A stretch of 9,555 bases of DNA. Origin: CAIUKX01 sp964580965. Lineage in GTDB: Bacteria > Bacteroidota > Bacteroidia > Flavobacteriales_D > Crocinitomicaceae. Shown here piece by piece: positions 5,435 to 9,555 of this stretch. The first letter of the stretch is position 1, and every line of letters begins with the position of its first letter. The stretch spans positions 1-9,555 of the forward strand of contig CAZOLZ010000063.1 in the NCBI GenBank assembly GCA_964580965.1, in the 5' to 3' direction. The notes under the pieces were generated by a model. The model had not been told where the DNA came from. It was given only the letters and a program-made list of their open reading frames with translations, and searched no databases. A program made the position numbers and the translations under genes.

Positions 5435-7410
5435 TGCATAGCAGGTTTTTTTGCAATATTATTTTATTATATGTCTTTTCGTTGAGTCTTGAATTAAATG
5501 CTCAAGACTCAACAAAGACAACTCAAACAATTATTATAGAGGCAAAACGTTTGCTAGAAACTCAAAAAAACAATCAATTGCAAACAGTTATTACAAAAGA
5601 AGCAATTGATTTGATTCAACCTGAAGATTTAGGAAATATACTACAAAAAGTCCCTGGTATTACTTTAAAAAGCTATGGGGGATTAGGGGGACTTAAAACA
5701 GTTTCTATCAGAGGAATTGGTGCTGGACATTCTCGATTTGTGATTGATCAATTTTTGTTGGCAAATGCACAAACGGGACAAATAAATGTTGGTCAACAAG
5801 CAGCTGACAATATAGAACAAGTTTCTATTGGAAGTAATGTTAAAAAAGAATCGATGCTCCCAGCCTCTGCTTTTCTAAATGGAAACCTTATATCAATTAG
5901 GAATCAAAATAATGTCTTTGGTAATAAAGATGAGCAGTTATTAAATGCAAAGATTGGAATCGGATCTTTTGGTCAACAAGATTATTTCTTAAGTACGAAA
6001 ATTCAATCAAAAAATATTTTTGTTTCAACCTATTTAAAAAGACGGGTGGCAATTGGAAATTATTCGTATGAGATACTTAATGGTTTGACAATAGAAGAAT
6101 CTAAAAGGATTAACAATGACTTGGATGAATGGTATGGTGGTTTTTCAATGGGGTATCAATTTAAGAACCAATCTGTTTTCAGAGTGATAACCCAATTCAA
6201 AAAAATCAAGCAAGGATTACCTGGTGCTGTAATTTTATACAATAATTCAGCAAATCAACGTTTAGGTACGAATCAAAAAATATTGCTATCGGATTTTAAT
6301 GGTGTTTATAAAAAATTAAAGTATAGAATTTTTGGAAGTATTATAAAAGATGATTTAAATTATCAAGATCCTAGTTTTTTAAATCAATCAGGAGGTATTA
6401 ATTCGACCTATTTCAATACAAGTTTTAATGGAGGTTTAACTGCCAATTATTCTCGTGAAAAGTTTAATGTCAATTACGGTATTGAATATTTATATAATCA
6501 ATTAACGTTTTCTGAACAATCGAACATACCAAAAAGGAATCAAGAAATAGTTTTTTTTAATGGTTCTTATAGATTTAAGCAATCTATTCTAGAAATGAAT
6601 AATGTTGTTCAATTTGTTCAAGAAGAGAATAAGTATTCAGAAAAAATTAATAGGTATAATTATTCTCCGGTATTTATTTGGTCAAGTTTAAAGAAAGGTA
6701 ATAGAGCTTTTGTGTACTCAGCTTTAGTTCGAAGATCTTATCGTTTACCCAACTTTAACGAGATGTATTATAATAACATTGGAAATGTAAATTTAAAACC
6801 TGAAACAGCTTATCAAACTATCATTAATATTGAATCTAACTTATTGAAAAGTAGCGATTTAATTCGATTAAATTCATCTGTTTATTACAATAAAGTTGAT
6901 AATCAAATCTTAGCCTTACCAACTAAGAATTTATTTATTTGGTCGATTCAAAATATAGGTAAAGTTGATGTTTTTGGGGGGGATTTAAAATTGAGTTATA
7001 GTCAACTTTTTTATCAAAAATTAAAATTGGTTATTGACGCAAACTATACATTTCAAAAGGTGATAGATGTTTCGGATAAAAATTCACCTACATTCAGAAA
7101 TCAAGTTGCTTATATTCCAGTTCATTCCTTTTCAAGTGATTTACTATTAAAATATAACAATTTTGGAATAAGATGGTCAACTTATTCAAACGGTGTTCGA
7201 TATACATTGAATGAAAACATCGCAGCAAATCAATTGAATGCTTTTTGGATTAATGATTTTGGAATTTGGTACAAATTAAAAAAAGAAAAAACTCCTTTTA
7301 AGATTCATTTTTCAGTAAAAAATAGTATGAACACATCTTATGAATTCGTTAAATATTTTGTGATGCCAGGTAGAAATTACTTAATTACATTGAATTATGA
7401 AATACGTTAG
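5434..7410 (+). CDS. btuB: TonB-dependent outer-membrane receptor, probable cobalamin transporter (BtuB-like)
   Basis: This 658-residue protein should form a 22-strand barrel with an N-terminal plug and move cobalamin into the periplasm using TonB energy. A signal peptide covers about 1-23 (LNA|QD). A TonB-box-like TIIIEAK follows (32-38), then the plug (about 45-157) with VPGITL (73-78), VSIRGIG (90-96) and FVIDQ (102-106). The barrel fills the rest and includes the typical RRSYRLPNFNEMYY ... NLKPE segment. There is no carboxypeptidase-like N-terminal extension of the SusC type, so it is a classic siderophore/vitamin-type receptor. The start is GTG at 5434, sharing one base with the previous stop (TAGTG); no ATG gives a better signal peptide. 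The B12 riboswitch upstream and BtuG-like gene downstream make cobalamin or a related corrinoid the likely substrate. Confidence 0.85.
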   Translation: MHSRFFCNIILLYVFSLSLELNAQDSTKTTQTIIIEAKRLLETQKNNQLQTVITKEAIDLIQPEDLGNILQKVPGITLKSYGGLGGLKTVSIRGIGAGHSRFVIDQFLLANAQTGQINVGQQAADNIEQVSIGSNVKKESMLPASAFLNGNLISIRNQNNVFGNKDEQLLNAKIGIGSFGQQDYFLSTKIQSKNIFVSTYLKRRVAIGNYSYEILNGLTIEESKRINNDLDEWYGGFSMGYQFKNQSVFRVITQFKKIKQGLPGAVILYNNSANQRLGTNQKILLSDFNGVYKKLKYRIFGSIIKDDLNYQDPSFLNQSGGINSTYFNTSFNGGLTANYSREKFNVNYGIEYLYNQLTFSEQSNIPKRNQEIVFFNGSYRFKQSILEMNNVVQFVQEENKYSEKINRYNYSPVFIWSSLKKGNRAFVYSALVRRSYRLPNFNEMYYNNIGNVNLKPETAYQTIINIESNLLKSSDLIRLNSSVYYNKVDNQILALPTKNLFIWSIQNIGKVDVFGGDLKLSYSQLFYQKLKLVIDANYTFQKVIDVSDKNSPTFRNQVAYIPVHSFSSDLLLKYNNFGIRWSTYSNGVRYTLNENIAANQLNAFWINDFGIWYKLKKEKTPFKIHFSVKNSMNTSYEFVKYFVMPGRNYLITLNYEIR

Positions 7411-8449
7411 CGGATTTATTATTTTACTTGTAATTTTTAGTTGTAAAAAGGAAAAGACTTCAACTCCAAAAGTTGACGTTTTAACAAATGGAGCATTTGT
7501 TTTGTGTGAAGGTTTGTTTCAACAAAATAATGCTACTTTGTCATGGATTGATTTTTCAAATGAGGATGTTACAAATAACTTTTTTACACAACAAAACAGT
7601 CGACAATTAGGAGATACTGGAAACGATATTAAAATTTATGGAAATAAAATTTATGTAGTTGTAACAACATCAAGTACTTTGGAAATTATTGATAAATCAA
7701 ACGGCGAATCGATCAAACAGATAGATATGAAGTCAAATGGGGTAGGGAAGCAGCCTCGTTCCATAACATTTTATCAAGGAAAGGCTTTAGTATCTTGTTT
7801 TGATGGATATATAGATGTAATTGATACTATATCGTTTGAGGTTGAGCAACGAATTGAAGTAGGTTTAAATCCTGATGCACTTCTTATAAATGGAAATCAT
7901 TTGTTGGTAAGTAATTCAGGTGGCTTAAATTCGCCTCTAATGGATTCTACGATATCTATAATTGATTTAAATTCAATGACTGAATTCAAAAAAGTTACTG
8001 TTGGTAAAAATCCCGGTAAAATTGCTTTATCACAAGAAGGGAATATATATGTTATTACAAGAGGAAACTATGGTTCTATTCCTTCACGAATGAAGAAGTT
8101 AAATCCTGTTTCTTATGAAATAGATAAATCATTTGAATTAGATGTTTCTTTTATTGAAAGGTTTGAAAATCAATTTATTGTGAGTTATTTTAATTATTCT
8201 AATAATCAAGTGAGTATTAGTTTATTTGATACACAGTTAGATACTATTGTTGAAGAAAATTTTATTACTTCGAATAATTTTACAACATATTATGGATTGA
8301 CTTACAATCAAATACAAGACTTAATTTATTGTTTTGACGCAATGAGTTATGTCAATACAGGATATGTTAAAGTTTTCAATAAACAAGGTCATTATCTTAA
8401 GAGTTATCATTTAGCATTAAACCCTTCTAAAATAATATTTATAGAATGA
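7397..8449 (+). CDS. btuG: BtuG-like beta-propeller surface lipoprotein
   Basis: A 350-residue lipoprotein: a hydrophobic leader ends in a lipobox with Cys16 (VIFSC|KKEK). The mature part is a YncE/DUF5074-like beta-propeller. Successive blades share a G-x-N/Q-P motif: GKQP (117-120), GLNP (156-159), GKNP (203-206) and ALNP (340-343), each followed by a hydrophobic strand and then an 'I..ID' strand (for example LEIIDK 95-100, IDVID 139-143, ISIID 186-190). In Bacteroides, BtuG is a propeller of this kind that sits on BtuB and binds B12 extremely tightly at the cell surface. By analogy this protein should cap the upstream receptor. It overlaps the receptor gene by 14 nt and shares ATGA with the next gene, so the three are translated as a set. 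The residues contacting B12 cannot be identified by eye, so orthology with BtuG is likely but not proven. Confidence 0.8.
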   Translation: MKYVSGFIILLVIFSCKKEKTSTPKVDVLTNGAFVLCEGLFQQNNATLSWIDFSNEDVTNNFFTQQNSRQLGDTGNDIKIYGNKIYVVVTTSSTLEIIDKSNGESIKQIDMKSNGVGKQPRSITFYQGKALVSCFDGYIDVIDTISFEVEQRIEVGLNPDALLINGNHLLVSNSGGLNSPLMDSTISIIDLNSMTEFKKVTVGKNPGKIALSQEGNIYVITRGNYGSIPSRMKKLNPVSYEIDKSFELDVSFIERFENQFIVSYFNYSNNQVSISLFDTQLDTIVEENFITSNNFTTYYGLTYNQIQDLIYCFDAMSYVNTGYVKVFNKQGHYLKSYHLALNPSKIIFIE

Positions 8450-9420
8450 AGTATTTGATCATACTTATAACGTTTGTTTTTTCAGTAATTGTTTTAGGGC
8501 AAAGCTTTGCACCAGTTCCAGGTGTAATTGGTTCTAAAGCTATTTATAAAGATTCTTCAATTATAAAATCTTGGGCTAGTGGAGTTGTTTTAACTCGTGG
8601 TTATAAAGATATTGCGAATAAATCAAATGGTAAAGTTGGTTTTGGGATAGGAAGTAATTCATTGTATAAAGCAGAGGGTGATGGTGCAACGGTTGTTTCT
8701 TTAGGGGATAGTGGTGTTGCCATTTTAACATTTGATTTTGCGATTGAAAATGGTGATGGTCCTGACTTTGCTGTTTTCGAAAATGGCTTTACAGATAATT
8801 ATATTGAGTTAGCATTTGTTGAAGTGAGTTCAGATGGTGTAAAATTTGTTCGTTTTCCAAGTTACAGTGAAGCTTCACAAACTGTTCAAATTGGGCCCTA
8901 TGAATATAGTGATTGTCGATATTATAACAATTTGGCAGGAAAATATCGTCAAGGTTATGGTACTCCTTTCGATTTAGAAGATTTAAAAGATAGTTCTGGA
9001 ATAGATGTAAATTACATAACGCATGTAAAGTTGATAGATGTGATAGGAACAATAGATGAAAATTTCGCATTGAAAGATGAAGTGGGTAGAAAAATTAATG
9101 ATACTTATCCAACACCTTTTGAATCGGGAGGGTTTGATTTGGATGCTGTTGCAGTTATAAATCAAGGACCTTTAATGGTTGGAGAAAATGAGTTAGATTA
9201 TATAAAAGTCTATCCTAACCCAACGAGTGGAATTCTTTACATTCAATTAAGTGAACCTTTTTCGTTAAAGATTTCAAATATTCGAGGAGGTGTTCTTTAT
9301 CAAGAAACAAGATTTGTTGAAGATCGTATTGATTTATCGAATTACTCTGATGGGCTTTATTTTATTGAAATAGAGACAGAAAAAGTAGTGAGGGTTCTTA
9401 AAGTTAAGAAAGGTTATTAA
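8446..9420 (+). CDS. T9SS-secreted cell-surface protein of the B12 operon (VSLGDSG/FAVFENG domain)
   Basis: Last gene of the operon, 324 residues, starting inside the stop of the lipoprotein gene (ATGA). It has a Sec signal peptide (about 1-19, VLGQ|S region; no lipobox). The body (about 22-240) contains GDGATVVSLGDSG (78-90), GPDFAVFENGF (105-115), FVEVSSDGVKFVRFP (124-138) and a GGFDLDAVAV segment (228-237). This domain, probably a secreted beta-sandwich, also occurs, as I recall, in surface proteins of other phyla with PEP-CTERM anchors, and in Bacteroidota it recurs beside B12-uptake genes. The C-terminal 76 residues are a type A T9SS sorting domain (VYPNPTSG, then LSNYSDGLYFI and a basic end). 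The regulated context points to corrinoid acquisition; the molecular role is unknown. Two stops in a row (TAA TGA) end the frame. Confidence 0.87.
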   Translation: MKYLIILITFVFSVIVLGQSFAPVPGVIGSKAIYKDSSIIKSWASGVVLTRGYKDIANKSNGKVGFGIGSNSLYKAEGDGATVVSLGDSGVAILTFDFAIENGDGPDFAVFENGFTDNYIELAFVEVSSDGVKFVRFPSYSEASQTVQIGPYEYSDCRYYNNLAGKYRQGYGTPFDLEDLKDSSGIDVNYITHVKLIDVIGTIDENFALKDEVGRKINDTYPTPFESGGFDLDAVAVINQGPLMVGENELDYIKVYPNPTSGILYIQLSEPFSLKISNIRGGVLYQETRFVEDRIDLSNYSDGLYFIEIETEKVVRVLKVKKGY

Positions 9421-9500
9421 TGATTGTATTAATTGATTAAACCTTTAAACGCAAGTCTTTCATCTCTCTAGAATCAAGACTCACATTTAAAACTTTTTTT

Positions 9501-9555
9501 GTGGAGTCGGAGGGGATCGAACCCTCGTCCAAACGATGAATTAGCAAGCTTTCTA
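9501..9555 (-). ncRNA. ssrA: tmRNA (ssrA), 3' end, partial
   Basis: tmRNA rescues stalled ribosomes by acting first as alanyl-tRNA and then as a short message. Only its 3' tRNA-like end is in the window. On the minus strand a T-arm is clear: GAGGG (9526-9522), loop TTCGATC (9521-9515), CCCTC (9514-9510). It is followed by the 3' acceptor strand CGACTCC (9509-9503) and discriminator A (9502). The sequence before the T-arm (AATTCATCGTTTGGAC) has no anticodon arm at tRNA spacing and resembles the 3' helix region of Bacteroidota tmRNAs. CCA is not encoded; the genome continues CAAAAA. The tag-coding part lies beyond the right edge. Confidence 0.82.

Noticed and set aside
8789..9165. Two short minus-strand open frames antisense to the last B12-operon gene.
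   Set aside because: Low-complexity translations, no start context, and the opposite strand encodes a clear secreted protein.
9454..9500. AGTCTT/AAGACT inverted repeat (9454-9459 with 9476-9481) followed by a T-run at 9494-9500, as a terminator for the B12 operon.
   Set aside because: The stem is only 6 bp with a 16-nt loop and the T-run is 12 bases away, reaching the tmRNA gene; too weak to call.
9501..9555. The right-edge RNA as an ordinary tRNA.
   Set aside because: A tRNA anticodon arm should appear just before the T-arm, but the sequence there does not fold that way and resembles the tmRNA 3' region.

Overview
The window looks like part of a draft Bacteroidota genome, most likely from the Flavobacteriia/Flavobacteriales. 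The evidence is AT-rich DNA, TAnnTTTG-type promoter boxes, genes without obvious Shine-Dalgarno sequences, two proteins with type IX secretion (T9SS) C-terminal domains, and a BtuB/BtuG-like outer-membrane pair. A run of 100 N at 4074-4173 marks a scaffold gap of probably arbitrary length, so the two halves of the window may not be as close as drawn.

Left part (1-3788, all minus strand): a compact housekeeping operon, transcribed mutL -> rhomboid protease -> second rhomboid protease -> membrane-anchored protein that runs off the left edge. The last resembles the N-terminus of Bacteroidota endonuclease/exonuclease/phosphatase-family proteins. Junctions are 2 nt, a 1-nt TAATG overlap and 4 nt, so the genes are probably co-transcribed from a promoter just upstream of mutL.

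Middle (3789-4462): a short non-coding region holding an imperfect inverted-repeat element of about 160 bp (roughly 3890-4052). It abuts the assembly gap and may have caused it. After the gap come a TAnnTTTG promoter box, a well-preserved cobalamin (B12) riboswitch aptamer, and an expression platform ending in a terminator-like hairpin plus long U-tract directly before the first start codon.

Right part (4463-9420, plus strand): a four-gene B12-controlled operon with overlapping genes. The order is a T9SS-secreted DUF4465-type protein, a BtuB-like TonB-dependent receptor, a BtuG-like beta-propeller surface lipoprotein, and a second T9SS-secreted protein. Inference: the receptor imports B12 across the outer membrane, the propeller captures it at the surface, and the two T9SS proteins are additional surface or released components induced by B12 starvation. 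No inner-membrane BtuFCD genes are present here.

At the right edge (9501-9555, minus strand) is the 3' end of a tmRNA gene (ssrA), convergent with the B12 operon.
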